DNA of 64,000 nucleotides from Flavobacterium gelatinilyticum (GTDB lineage Bacteria; Bacteroidota; Bacteroidia; Flavobacteriales; Flavobacteriaceae). Below are positions 52,123 through 60,970 of this stretch, in pieces. Below the pieces are notes generated by a model, which saw only the letters and a program-made list of their open reading frames with translations, ran no database searches and was not told the DNA's origin. The DNA is taken from NCBI RefSeq assembly GCF_027111295.1, contig NZ_CP114287.1, forward strand, positions 1,240,001 to 1,304,000, read 5' to 3'. Every line of letters starts with the position of its first letter. The stretch's first letter is position 1. The position numbers were made by a program, and so were the translations under genes.

Positions 52123-52260
52123 ATATATCTAAAAATATATTTCTAAGATTGAAATAAGCCACGAAGAACTGCTTCACCAAATCCGTTTGGTGTAAAGCTC
52201 TGAGATGTCAATGTAAGTACAAACATTTTTTCTTCGTTTTTAAAGGGTTATTATTTTTTT
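52123..52260 (-). ncRNA. Candidate structured small RNA
   Basis: A one-mismatch -7 box (AATATTTG followed by C... reading minus strand at 52274-52267) precedes it and a strong terminator follows. On the minus strand ACGAAGAA (52237-52230) pairs with TTCTTCGT (52168-52161), enclosing the hairpins AATGT...ACATT and CACCAAA-CGGA-TTTGGTG. Together with the terminator the transcript would be about 175 nt. No Rfam family recognised by eye; 6S RNA or a cis leader are alternatives. The rest of the 514-nt gap 51977-52490 is AT-rich. Confidence 0.45.
52143..52226 (-). CDS. Possible 27-residue peptide inside the small RNA
   Basis: ATG at 52226 to TAG at 52143; begins MFVLTLTSQSFTPNGFGEAV and ends LRGLFQS. 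The frame spans both hairpin arms, so it may be coincidental in a structured RNA, or the RNA may be a dual-function message. No signal peptide motif and no family known to me. Confidence 0.3.
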   Translation of the reverse strand: MFVLTLTSQSFTPNGFGEAVLRGLFQS

Positions 52261-52441
52261 CGTTTGCAAATATTCATAATACTTTTTTGATTTTCCAAAT
52301 TATTCTAAAGAAAATTCTTCAAAATAAAATTCCTAAACATTTTACAATCGGTTAAAAAAGACGTTAAATATTTAAAAATCAAAATATTAAATCACTAATA
52401 ATTATAATAAAATTAAATCAAAATATTTTAATTTTATGCAT

Positions 52442-52470
52442 AAAAAAAGCCCCGATTTCTCAGAGCTTTA
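52442..52470 (-). terminator. Terminator after the response regulator
   Basis: On the minus strand AGCTC pairs with GGGCT around a GAGAAATC loop and is followed by seven T residues; weak stem but good T run, 21 nt after the stop. Confidence 0.55.
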
Positions 52471-52490
52471 TATTTCTTTAAGGTGAATCG

Positions 52491-53207
52491 TTATTCAGAA
52501 ACTTTGCTTTTTACCACTAATCTGAATCCTTCTCCGTGAATGTTTAAGATTTCAACATCTTCATCTGCTTTAAGATATTTTCTCAATTTAGCGATGTAAA
52601 CATCCATACTTCTTGAAGTAAAGTAGTTGTCGTCTCTCCAGATTTTTGTTAAAGCTAACTCTCTCGGCATTAAATCATTTTCATGAAGAATAAGCATTTT
52701 AAGCAGTTCATTTTCTTTTGGAGACAATTTAATTGGCTCTTCATCCTGGAAAGTAAGGAATCTTAATTTTGAATTTAAGTGGAATTTACCAATGTTAAAT
52801 TCAAATTGTACCTGCTCTGCTTTTGTATCAGCTGATTTTCTTTGAATGATGGCTTTAATCTTCATTAAAAGAACTTCTGAATCAAAAGGTTTATTTAAAT
52901 AATCGTCAGCACCGGCTTTATATCCTTTTAGCACATCCTCTTTCATAGATTTTGCAGTTAAAAATATAATTGGCACTTCGCTGTTCTTTTCTCTAATTTC
53001 TTTGGCTAAAGTATAACCATCTTTATAAGGCATCATTACATCAAGAATACATAAATCATACACATCTTTCTTGAACTTCTCGAAACCTTCCATACCGTTT
53101 TTAGCTAAAGTAACTTCAAAGTCATTTAACATTAGATAATCTTTAAGAACCGCCCCAAAATTTAGGTCATCTTCTACTAAAAGTATTCTTTTGTTAGTAT
53201 TTTCCAT
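52491..53207 (-). CDS. rprY: OmpR-family response regulator (RprY-like)
   Basis: 238 residues. Receiver domain with acidic pocket ILLVEDDLNFG (Asp13/14), phosphoacceptor Asp56 (CILDVMMPYKDG), Thr84 and Lys106 (DYLNKPF). The C-terminal winged helix has the LSPKENELLKMLILHENDLM and RSMDVYIAKLRKYLK recognition part. It is the partner of the histidine kinase three bases upstream. In Bacteroides the homologous RprX/RprY pair controls envelope and redox-stress genes; the target here is unknown. I use the symbol with moderate confidence. Confidence 0.9.
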   Translation of the reverse strand: MENTNKRILLVEDDLNFGAVLKDYLMLNDFEVTLAKNGMEGFEKFKKDVYDLCILDVMMPYKDGYTLAKEIREKNSEVPIIFLTAKSMKEDVLKGYKAGADDYLNKPFDSEVLLMKIKAIIQRKSADTKAEQVQFEFNIGKFHLNSKLRFLTFQDEEPIKLSPKENELLKMLILHENDLMPRELALTKIWRDDNYFTSRSMDVYIAKLRKYLKADEDVEILNIHGEGFRLVVKSKVSE

Positions 53208-53210
53208 ATT

Positions 53211-54797
53211 TTAATTTATTAATGGTATTTTTATTATAAAGGTGCTACCTTTTCCTTTTTCGCTTTCAACATATACTTGTCCATTGTGGTCCTCCACGAT
53301 TCTTTTTACATATGCGAGACCTAAACCATGTCCTTTAACATTATGCAGATCTCCTGTATGTTCTCTGTAAAATTTCTCAAATACTCGTTTCTGAGCTATC
53401 TTACTCATTCCTAATCCATGATCTTTGACTTTAATCAGGATCATGTCTTTTATATTTTCGGTAAAAATTTCAATTTTAGGCGCATCCGGAGAATACTTAA
53501 TTGCATTTTCCAAAATATTAACCAGAACATTTGTAAAGTGTACTTCATTTATAAGTGAAGTTGTTCTTGCTGCATTAAAATGCTTTACTACAGTTCCCTG
53601 TTTGTCTTCTAAAATTAAATTTACATGTTCAATAGCATCATCAATAATGTCGTGAATTACGGTAGGTTCTTTTGTAATGTCAAGTTCTCTTTTTTCTAAT
53701 TTAGAAATTCTAAGAACATTCTCGACCTGAGCATGCATTCTTTTGTTTTCGTCTCTTATCATTTGAAGATAGCGATAAACTTTTTCTTTATCTTCAATTA
53801 TTTTGGGGTTTCTGATGGCATCCAGTGCCAAATTTATTGTTGCGATTGGGGTTTTAAACTCATGCGTCATATTATTTATAAAATCAGTCTTGATTTCAGA
53901 AATATGTTTTTGACGTAATAATTGATTTAACGCACTTGTATAGGCAACTATTATAATTAATGTAAAAACTATTGATAATATGGTGATACTCAATAATTCT
54001 GACAATAAAAATTTCTTTTTGTGAGGAAATGTAATATACAAATCATAAGCACTATTTCCTTCATTATCAGTAAAAATTGGAACCTGATAGCTTGCATCTT
54101 TATCATAATGAAAACCTTCAGATTTTATTTTTGTGGCCAGACCGTTATTCAGAACCCCAAATTCAAACTTGGTTTTAACACCATATTCTTCCAATTCTTT
54201 TTTCAGAAGCGATTTTAGTTTAGCTGCCGAAATTCTTTCATCCAGCGGTCTAACACCTGCAATATCTTTCAGGGTGATTTCCTGTTGTATTTTATTTAAA
54301 ATATCAAGACTTCCTGATTTCTCAATTTTCAGATCGGGTATTAAACTCTGTCCCAGCTGATTGTTATCAATCCCATTGTTGTTATTGTAAACTTCAGTTA
54401 CACGCTTTGAACTGAAACTCTTAAAACGCTCACTGCTGAATTTTTTATTAAACAGTTCACCTGTTATATCATAATCTTCAGACGTTAAGGTGTTGGAATA
54501 AACAATGGTTTTATTAGTCTTTTTATTTCTTTGAACAAATAATACTTCAAGAAGGTCTTCCTTTTTAGGTGTTTTCCCTATACTGTCCTTAAGCTTGTTT
54601 GCTTTATCAGCATAAAAATATAATTCTTGCTTTTCAAGCTTATCAGCTACATTTCCAATAACTTGAGTAACGTGGTATTTAAACTGTTCATCGTTGTTTT
54701 TGAACGATGAATTGAACCAATAAACTTGTACCAGAATGATCCCTATTAAGGATAAACTCATCAGTAAAACAAGTATTCTAAAAAATAATTTATTCAT
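53211..54797 (-). CDS. rprX: Sensor histidine kinase (RprX-like)
   Basis: 528 residues. TM helix 1 at about 7-28, a periplasmic sensor region of roughly 230 residues, TM helix 2 at about 265-289. Then the H-box DFINNMTHEFKTPIATINL with His312, N-box LVNILENAIKYSPDAP, G1 VKDHGLGMSKIAQ and G2 GDLHNVKGHGLGLAYVK. There is no HAMP domain visible between TM2 and the H-box. Its -7 box (TAATTTTG, 54810-54803) ends five bases from the ATG. The cognate regulator follows after 3 nt. Confidence 0.93.
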   Translation of the reverse strand: MNKLFFRILVLLMSLSLIGIILVQVYWFNSSFKNNDEQFKYHVTQVIGNVADKLEKQELYFYADKANKLKDSIGKTPKKEDLLEVLFVQRNKKTNKTIVYSNTLTSEDYDITGELFNKKFSSERFKSFSSKRVTEVYNNNNGIDNNQLGQSLIPDLKIEKSGSLDILNKIQQEITLKDIAGVRPLDERISAAKLKSLLKKELEEYGVKTKFEFGVLNNGLATKIKSEGFHYDKDASYQVPIFTDNEGNSAYDLYITFPHKKKFLLSELLSITILSIVFTLIIIVAYTSALNQLLRQKHISEIKTDFINNMTHEFKTPIATINLALDAIRNPKIIEDKEKVYRYLQMIRDENKRMHAQVENVLRISKLEKRELDITKEPTVIHDIIDDAIEHVNLILEDKQGTVVKHFNAARTTSLINEVHFTNVLVNILENAIKYSPDAPKIEIFTENIKDMILIKVKDHGLGMSKIAQKRVFEKFYREHTGDLHNVKGHGLGLAYVKRIVEDHNGQVYVESEKGKGSTFIIKIPLIN

Positions 54798-54802
54798 CGA
54801 AA

Positions 54803-54810
54803 CAAAATTA
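54803..54810 (-). promoter_or_regulatory. -7 box abutting the histidine kinase start
   Basis: TAATTTTG on the minus strand, perfect TAnnTTTG, ends five bases before the ATG. This implies a nearly leaderless transcript for the kinase-regulator pair. Confidence 0.45.
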
Positions 54811-54856
54811 ATATTTTAACAATATACTAAATAATACATTAACCAAATATTAACAT

Positions 54857-55453
54857 TTAAGACTGATTTTGTTTTATTTTCAAAATTTTAAGAATTTTAA
54901 CAACATCTTCTTCAGCAATTTTAAGATTACTGTTATTAATAACAAAATTGCTTAAAGAAATTCGTTTTTCGTCATCCCACTGCATTTTCATTCGGTTTAA
55001 CACGTTTTCTCTTGTTGTATTATCACGTTTTAAAACTCTTTCAATTCTTATTTCTATAGGTGCTGTAACCGTCACAATATAATCGCATTCTATATATCGG
55101 CCGCTTTCAAATAAAATAGCCGACTCGTAAATTACAAATTCATATTCCTGATGCTGCGAAAGCCATAATTCAAAATCTCTCTTTACGGCAGGATGCACAA
55201 TCGAATTCAGTTTTGCAAGTTTATCAGCATTATTAAATACAATTTCAGCCAATTTAGGTCTGTTTAAAACATCATTATCAAAGAGCGATTCTCCAAAAGT
55301 CAGTTTAACTTCGTTTATAATTTCAGCGGACTGCATTACTTTTTTTGCTCCGTCATCTGCTATATAAACAGGAACTCCGTTTTGTTTAAAAAAACCTGCT
55401 ATTGTTGTTTTTCCGCTTCCTATTCCGCCGGTCAGACCGATAACTTTTGTCAT
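54857..55453 (-). CDS. coaE: Dephospho-CoA kinase
   Basis: 198 residues. Walker A VIGLTGGIGSGKTTIAGFF at the N terminus, CoaE core VPVYIADDGAKKVM, HPAVKRDFELWL, VIYESAILFESG and the C-terminal RIERVLKRDNTTRENVLNRM. It performs the last step of coenzyme A synthesis, ATP-dependent phosphorylation of dephospho-CoA. It starts one base after the glycosyltransferase, so they share a message. coaBC of the same pathway is 5.5 kb away in the neighbouring operon. Confidence 0.95.
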   Translation of the reverse strand: MTKVIGLTGGIGSGKTTIAGFFKQNGVPVYIADDGAKKVMQSAEIINEVKLTFGESLFDNDVLNRPKLAEIVFNNADKLAKLNSIVHPAVKRDFELWLSQHQEYEFVIYESAILFESGRYIECDYIVTVTAPIEIRIERVLKRDNTTRENVLNRMKMQWDDEKRISLSNFVINNSNLKIAEEDVVKILKILKIKQNQS

Positions 55454-55454
55454 A

Positions 55455-56453
55455 TTATATTTTAAAAAACATACGAGGAAAAGCTTCTTGTGGTTTTTTC
55501 TTTAATAAAATAACTTTTACAAAAGATTCTAAAAAACCTGTCCCGTAACCATAAAATTGTTTCCACACCGCTATTACAGATAAAAACCCAATCTTGATAC
55601 TTTTATTCTGAATACTGGATGTAAGAAAAATTACAACGAAATATACGAAATATAATTGTAATAAAACATCAATATTAAAAATTAATAGTAAAACAGCTAA
55701 TAATAACCCCAGAATAAATGCCGTTGGAAAGAAAAAAGTAAGCTTATTATGTTCTGGATACCAACTGTTTAATATAGGTCTTGCAATCCCGAATTTTTTT
55801 ACCTGAATCGAGAATTTTTCCCAGTCAATCCTGCGTTTATGATACACATACGCCTCAGAAAACAGTCTTGTTTCAAAGCCCAGGTTCCACAAACGGATAG
55901 ATAAATCAGGGTCTTCGCCGGGATGTATGTTGCCAAATCCTTTTGAAACCTCAAAAGCTTTTTTTGAAATTCCCATATTGAAACTTCTTGGCTGAAACTT
56001 ATTGATTTTTTCTGAACCGCCCCGAATTCCGCCGGTTGTTAAAAATGAAGTCATTGCAAAATTAATTGCCTTTTGGATATTTGAAAAACTTTTAAGAGCC
56101 TTGTCAGGACCGCCGAAACAGTCCACATATTTTTCATTAAGCGCTTTTCTTACTTCTGTTAAATAATTTGGAGGTATAATACAGTCAGAATCGAAAATGA
56201 TAAAATAATCACCTCTCGCCTTCTGCATTCCAAAGTTTCTTGAATCACCAGGCCCTGAATTTGGTTTTACGTAATATGAAATATTCAATTTACCCTGATA
56301 ATTCATTACAACATCTTTACAGGGAACTGTTGAACCATCTTCAACCAGAACAATTTCAAAAGGTTCATCGTAATCTGATTTTACAAGACTTTCTAATAGT
56401 TCATCAACTTCATCGGGACGATTATACACGGGTATAATTAAAGAAAAGATCAT
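55455..56453 (-). CDS. Family 2 glycosyltransferase with C-terminal membrane helices
   Basis: 332 residues. GT-A domain in order: FSLIIPVYNRPDEVDELLES, IVLVEDGSTVPCKDVV, NSGPGDSRNFGMQKARGDYF, the metal-binding FIIFDSDCIIPPNYL (DxD) and FGNIHPGEDPDLSIRLWNLGFET (ED catalytic). About 230-290 are two to three hydrophobic helices, so it is membrane-bound. Inverting transfer of a sugar to lipid or glycan is likely, exact product unknown. It is co-transcribed with coaE. Confidence 0.9.
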   Translation of the reverse strand: MIFSLIIPVYNRPDEVDELLESLVKSDYDEPFEIVLVEDGSTVPCKDVVMNYQGKLNISYYVKPNSGPGDSRNFGMQKARGDYFIIFDSDCIIPPNYLTEVRKALNEKYVDCFGGPDKALKSFSNIQKAINFAMTSFLTTGGIRGGSEKINKFQPRSFNMGISKKAFEVSKGFGNIHPGEDPDLSIRLWNLGFETRLFSEAYVYHKRRIDWEKFSIQVKKFGIARPILNSWYPEHNKLTFFFPTAFILGLLLAVLLLIFNIDVLLQLYFVYFVVIFLTSSIQNKSIKIGFLSVIAVWKQFYGYGTGFLESFVKVILLKKKPQEAFPRMFFKI

Positions 56454-56526
56454 AATAGGTATACTGATTTAATGGTATATTTTTAATGTGAAAAAATTTT
56501 AACAAAGATAGAGTATATTCCATAAA

Positions 56527-56556
56527 AAAACCATCAACTTTTGGGTTGATGGTTCT
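56527..56556 (-). terminator. Terminator after fabV
   Basis: Stem AACCATCAA / TTGATGGTT with a short loop and seven T residues on the minus strand, 20 nt beyond the fabV stop; end of the long bamD-fabV operon. Confidence 0.85.
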
Positions 56557-56576
56557 TTGTCTGTAAAAATTTATTT

Positions 56577-57767
56577 TTACTTGATACTTTCGATATTTAC
56601 TACTTCGTTTGTGTCTGCCTGATAATCTACTCCAGCAAATTCAAATCCGAATAAATTAAGGAAATCATTTCTGTAACCTGCTAAATCTCCAATAGATGGC
56701 AATGTTTCAGTTGTAGCTTCTTTCCAAAGTTCAGCCACTTTTGCCTGAACATCTTCGCGCATTTCCCAGTCGTCGATTCTGATTCTTCCTTTCTCGTCAA
56801 CAGGAACATCTGTTCCGTTGTATAATCTGTCCTGAAATAAACGCTGAATCTGCTCGATACATCCTTCATGAATTCCTTCTTCTTTCATTATTTTATATAA
56901 AAGAGAGATATATAATGGAATAACCGGAATTGCAGAACTCGCCTGAGTAACCAAAGCTTTGTTTACAGAAACATAAGCTTTTCCGCCAATTGACTGTAAG
57001 CTGTCAGAAATTGTAAAAGCAGTAGCTTCTAAGTGGTCTTTTGCGCGACCAATTGTTCCTTTACGGTAAACCGCTTCTGTTAATTCTGGTCCTATATATG
57101 AATACGCGATTGTAGTTGCGCCTTCTGCTAATAAATTTTCATTTTTTAAAGCTTCGATCCACATTGCCCAGTCTTCACCTCCCATTACTGCTACTGTGTT
57201 TTCAATATCTTCCTCATTTGCAGGAGCGATAGAAACTTCAGAAACATTTCCTGTATGAAAATCAACTGTTTTGTTTGTAAAAGTCTGTCCAATTGGTTTT
57301 AAAACAGAACGGTGCGTAACTCCTGTATTAGGATTTGTACGAACCGGCGATGCCAAACTGTAGATTACAAGATCTACCTGCCCTAAATCTGCTTTAATTA
57401 AATCTAAAGTTTCTCTTTTAATTTCATTTGAAAAAGCATCTCCATTGATACTTTTTGCATACAAACCTGCTTTATGAGCTTCTTTTTCAAAAGCAGCAGA
57501 GTTATACCATCCCGGAGAAGCTGTTTTACCTTCCAATGGCGGTTTTTCAAAAAATACACCAATAGTAGCGGCATCAGATCCAAAAGCGCTTGTAATTCTT
57601 GAAGCTAATCCGAAACCTGTTGAAGCACCAATTACTAATACTTTTTTTGCTCCGGCAATTGCGCCTTTAGATTTTACATATTCAATTTGATTCTTAACAT
57701 TTTGCTCGCAGCCTGTAGGATGTGCTGTCAAACAAATAAATCCTCTCATTCTAGGTTCTATAATCAT
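56577..57767 (-). CDS. fabV: Trans-2-enoyl-CoA/ACP reductase FabV
   Basis: 396 residues, typical FabV length. Starts IIEPRMRGFICLTAHPTGC, then the NADH-binding loop KVLVIGASTGFGLASRITSAFG, DLVIYSLASPVRTNPNTG, and YSYIGPELTEAVYRKGTIGRAK with the Tyr-x8-Lys catalytic pair. It reduces enoyl chains in the last step of fatty-acid elongation and is a triclosan-resistant alternative to FabI. It is the last gene of the operon that begins at bamD and lies 23 nt after the TPR gene. Confidence 0.96.
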   Translation of the reverse strand: MIIEPRMRGFICLTAHPTGCEQNVKNQIEYVKSKGAIAGAKKVLVIGASTGFGLASRITSAFGSDAATIGVFFEKPPLEGKTASPGWYNSAAFEKEAHKAGLYAKSINGDAFSNEIKRETLDLIKADLGQVDLVIYSLASPVRTNPNTGVTHRSVLKPIGQTFTNKTVDFHTGNVSEVSIAPANEEDIENTVAVMGGEDWAMWIEALKNENLLAEGATTIAYSYIGPELTEAVYRKGTIGRAKDHLEATAFTISDSLQSIGGKAYVSVNKALVTQASSAIPVIPLYISLLYKIMKEEGIHEGCIEQIQRLFQDRLYNGTDVPVDEKGRIRIDDWEMREDVQAKVAELWKEATTETLPSIGDLAGYRNDFLNLFGFEFAGVDYQADTNEVVNIESIK

Positions 57768-57790
57768 CTTTTGTAATTATTTTTTTGTAT

Positions 57791-58312
57791 TTATTTGAAT
57801 TTTAGTTTTAATTTTTCAAAAATAGACATTTTATCTTTAACCCTTTTCATGTTTGCATTCATATTGTCTATAAAATTTGAAGCCAGTGCATTTTTTTGCG
57901 CCGTTTTATAATATTTATAAGCAGCAATATAATCGTGCTCACATTCAGCTATCCTCCCTAATTCACTGTTATATGAAGAGTTATCTGCATTTTCTAAATT
58001 TTCAAATGTAAACTGAATATGCTTTTTTGCTTCATCATATCTTCCTAAATCTACCAGCAAATAAGTATAATTTAAATAAGGAGCATTGTATTTTGGATCA
58101 AATTTCATTGCAAGTTTGTAATGAAAAATACCTTTATCGTAATTATTCAGTTTATAATAATAAATCCATCCTAGATGATTATGTGCTTTTCCAAAATCAG
58201 GATACTGAGACAGGATTTCTTCAAGCATTTCTTTCCCGTCTGCTATATTTCCATCTGCAATTAATGAATCTGCTTTAATAAACTGATTTTCGTAATAACT
58301 TAAACTTTCCAT
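57791..58312 (-). CDS. TPR-repeat protein
   Basis: 173 residues with three to four tetratrico-like helix pairs (AHNHLGWIYYYKLNNYDKGI, APYLNYTYLLVDLGRYDEAK, LGRIAECEHDYIAAYKYYKTAQ). No signal or catalytic motif, cytosolic. Its architecture resembles the TPR protein at 48011-48544 (similar LDxA and YDEAKK repeats), suggesting a paralogous pair. It lies 8 nt after recN in the same operon; the function is unknown. Confidence 0.82.
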   Translation of the reverse strand: MESLSYYENQFIKADSLIADGNIADGKEMLEEILSQYPDFGKAHNHLGWIYYYKLNNYDKGIFHYKLAMKFDPKYNAPYLNYTYLLVDLGRYDEAKKHIQFTFENLENADNSSYNSELGRIAECEHDYIAAYKYYKTAQKNALASNFIDNMNANMKRVKDKMSIFEKLKLKFK

Positions 58313-58320
58313 TATGGCTT

Positions 58321-59973
58321 TTAATTAAGTAATTCTTTTGCATGATTAAGTGCCGAATCAGAAATATTGGCTCCTGATAACATTTGTGCAATTTCAAGGA
58401 TTCTCTCATCCTGACCCAGAAGTTTTAATTCTGACTGTGTATCGTTATCGACAGTAGATTTAGAAACTCTAAAATGAGAGTCGCCTTTTGCCGCGATCTG
58501 AGGTAAATGTGTAATGGCAAAAATCTGCATTTTTGTGCTCATTTCTTTCATTATCTCTCCCATTCTAATCGCAATTTCACCCGAAACTCCTGTATCGATC
58601 TCATCAAAAATCAGGGTTGGTAATTTTGAATATTGCGCTAAAATCGCTTTAACTGCAAGCATAATACGAGACATTTCTCCTCCTGAAGCTACTTTTTTCA
58701 ATAACCCGAAATCGCTTCCTTTGTTAGCAGAGAATAAAAACTGTAATTCGTCTTTTCCGTTCTGGAAATACGTTTCAGACGGCAGAAGTTCCATATTGAA
58801 ACGAGCATTCGGCATACCCAGTTTTTCTAAAATAGAGATTAATTTATCTGATAAAACCGGAATTGCTTTAATCCTGCTTTCGTGAATCAAACCGGCAAGA
58901 GTATTCAGTTCGGTTTCTTTTTCCTCGATTGATTTCGATAATGTTTCGATTTCCTCATCAATATTATCAAGTTCAAGAAGCGTATTTCCTAAATCGGCCT
59001 GAATTTGAAGCAGTTCATCCACAGAGTCAACGTGGTGTTTTTTCTGTAAATTAAAAATCAACTGTAGTTTTTGACTTATTGCCTGCAGCTGTTCAGGGTC
59101 GTTTAATAATTTTTCCGAAGAACTTTGAAGTTCTTTTGAAATATCATCAAATTCAATTGACAAACTAGTTATTCTTTCTGACAAACCCTGGTATTCTACA
59201 GCAAACGGAGCAATTTTCTGTATGGCTGTTTTAATTTCATTAAGATTATGAAATACGCCAAATTGTTCTTCATTTGCGATTGCAAGCGATTTATCTAATG
59301 CTTCTTTTATTATTTCGACATTATTCAGTTTTTCAAAATCAGCTTCAAGCTCTGCCTGTTCTCCTGATTTTAATTTTGCCGAAACTAATTCGTTTAACAA
59401 ATACGTATTGTATTCCAGTTCTTTTCCGGAATCACTTTGTTTTTTAAGAAGTGTGTTTAATTTTGTTTTTTCCGATCTGTATACTTTTAGCAGTTTTTGA
59501 TAATCTGAAATTATTTCTGAATTATCCGAAATAGCATCAATTATTTTAAACTGTACACTTTCATCTGATAATTCCTGTGTTTGCTGCTGCGAATGGATAT
59601 CTATTAAAAACAAACTTAAGTCCTGCAGTTCCTGAAGATTTACCGGACTGTCGTTTATAAAAGCACGTGATTTTCCCGAAGGGAGAATTTCACGTCTTAT
59701 GATTGTTTCATCTTCATAATCGAGATCATTAGTCTGAAAAAATTCTTTAAGGTTGTATTTAGAAATATCAAACTGAGCTTCGATCACACATTTTTCTTCT
59801 TTGTTTTTTAACGAAGTAAGGTCAGCTCTTTTTCCTAAAACCAAACCAATTGCACCTAAGATAATAGATTTACCAGCGCCTGTTTCACCTGTAATTATTG
59901 AGAAACCTTTTGAAAAATTTATAGTCAGTTTTTCAATCAGAGCATAATTTTTAATAGACAGTGAAGTGATCAT
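58321..59973 (-). CDS. recN: DNA repair ATPase RecN
   Basis: 550 residues, usual length. SMC-like ATPase: Walker A ITGETGAGKS (28-37), long antiparallel coiled coil in the middle (about 150-370), ABC signature KKVASGGEMSRIMLAVKAIL, Walker B PTLIFDEIDTGVSG and the His switch IFAITHLPQIAAKGD. It acts early in double-strand-break repair, binding 3' ends and holding DNA together. It belongs to the bamD-fabV operon, 47 nt after the DUF4835 gene. Confidence 0.97.
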   Translation of the reverse strand: MITSLSIKNYALIEKLTINFSKGFSIITGETGAGKSIILGAIGLVLGKRADLTSLKNKEEKCVIEAQFDISKYNLKEFFQTNDLDYEDETIIRREILPSGKSRAFINDSPVNLQELQDLSLFLIDIHSQQQTQELSDESVQFKIIDAISDNSEIISDYQKLLKVYRSEKTKLNTLLKKQSDSGKELEYNTYLLNELVSAKLKSGEQAELEADFEKLNNVEIIKEALDKSLAIANEEQFGVFHNLNEIKTAIQKIAPFAVEYQGLSERITSLSIEFDDISKELQSSSEKLLNDPEQLQAISQKLQLIFNLQKKHHVDSVDELLQIQADLGNTLLELDNIDEEIETLSKSIEEKETELNTLAGLIHESRIKAIPVLSDKLISILEKLGMPNARFNMELLPSETYFQNGKDELQFLFSANKGSDFGLLKKVASGGEMSRIMLAVKAILAQYSKLPTLIFDEIDTGVSGEIAIRMGEIMKEMSTKMQIFAITHLPQIAAKGDSHFRVSKSTVDNDTQSELKLLGQDERILEIAQMLSGANISDSALNHAKELLN

Positions 59974-60020
59974 ATAGGATTATAAAATATGGGGTTATGA
60001 AGGAGGCCAAAAATAAGATA

Positions 60021-60905
60021 TTAAAACTTAATTTGTGACCATTTTGCATTATTTAAAGGCGAAACTTTATTTAGAACATCCGTCAAGTCTGTAATAGGAA
60101 TACTTGGTCCGCCGGAAAAAATAGAAACAATTTCATCTGACTTTGCATCAAAGAATATTCTGGACAGAAAAGAGTTTGGCCTGACAGAATTTACTTTCCC
60201 GATAAGTACTACAGAAGATTTTATTTTTTCTTTTGCTGCTTTTAAATCTGAACTCATCAAATCTAAACCTGAATGATACAGGAAATTAGTCTGACGCAGA
60301 TCGCTGAATGTTGGAGAAAGCATATCCGTAATAAGGTAATAACGGTTTTGAAGTCCGTCTGACTGACTCCAGCCTTTATACCCGCCCTGTTGTGCTACAC
60401 TTGCAATATTCTGAGCGGTTTCGAAATACTGGCTTCCGCCTTCCAATTGAAACGTATCAGCATCCAGCCCAAGAATCATATAGCTGTAAAAAGAAACAAC
60501 AGATACTAAATTGGATTCAAATACGGTTGGGTTATATAACAAAGGTTCATATTCTGTGTATCTGAAATTGAAATCTTTATCATTAAAATTTAAAACCGGC
60601 GAAGAATACGTAGAATTAAATATCAACCTCGAAGACTGCACCTGAATAGTTCCCGTAAACTGATCTGAACTGTACGACGACAAAGTAATATACATCGAAC
60701 AATTAATTCGTTCGTTTTGTTTTAAAGAAGATCCTGTCCAGTCTGTTTTATTTACAAATTCAGACAATGAAGTCTGAAGCGTTTTAAAAATCTGCTGGTT
60801 TGCATTCGGCAGACGGTCAGTATTAATTGTAACAGTACAATTTAACTGCTGTGCTTTTGTTAAGCCGGAAACAAGAAACATTAAAAGAATAATTATTTTA
60901 TTCAT
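60021..60905 (-). CDS. DUF4835 envelope protein
   Basis: 294 residues. Signal peptide MNKIIILLMFLVSGLTKAQ, then CTVTINTDRLPNANQQIFKT LQTSLSEFVNKTDW and QSSRLIFNSTYSSPVLNFND, typical of the conserved Bacteroidota DUF4835 family, which nearly always lies between coaBC and recN. Its role is unknown, but the constant position next to bamD suggests envelope assembly. Periplasmic or surface-exposed. Confidence 0.88.
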   Translation of the reverse strand: MNKIIILLMFLVSGLTKAQQLNCTVTINTDRLPNANQQIFKTLQTSLSEFVNKTDWTGSSLKQNERINCSMYITLSSYSSDQFTGTIQVQSSRLIFNSTYSSPVLNFNDKDFNFRYTEYEPLLYNPTVFESNLVSVVSFYSYMILGLDADTFQLEGGSQYFETAQNIASVAQQGGYKGWSQSDGLQNRYYLITDMLSPTFSDLRQTNFLYHSGLDLMSSDLKAAKEKIKSSVVLIGKVNSVRPNSFLSRIFFDAKSDEIVSIFSGGPSIPITDLTDVLNKVSPLNNAKWSQIKF

Positions 60906-60970
60906 ACAACTAATAGTATTTAATCAGCATAAAATAGTATTCTATTTCTGCTTATTGAAAATCTCTTAAA

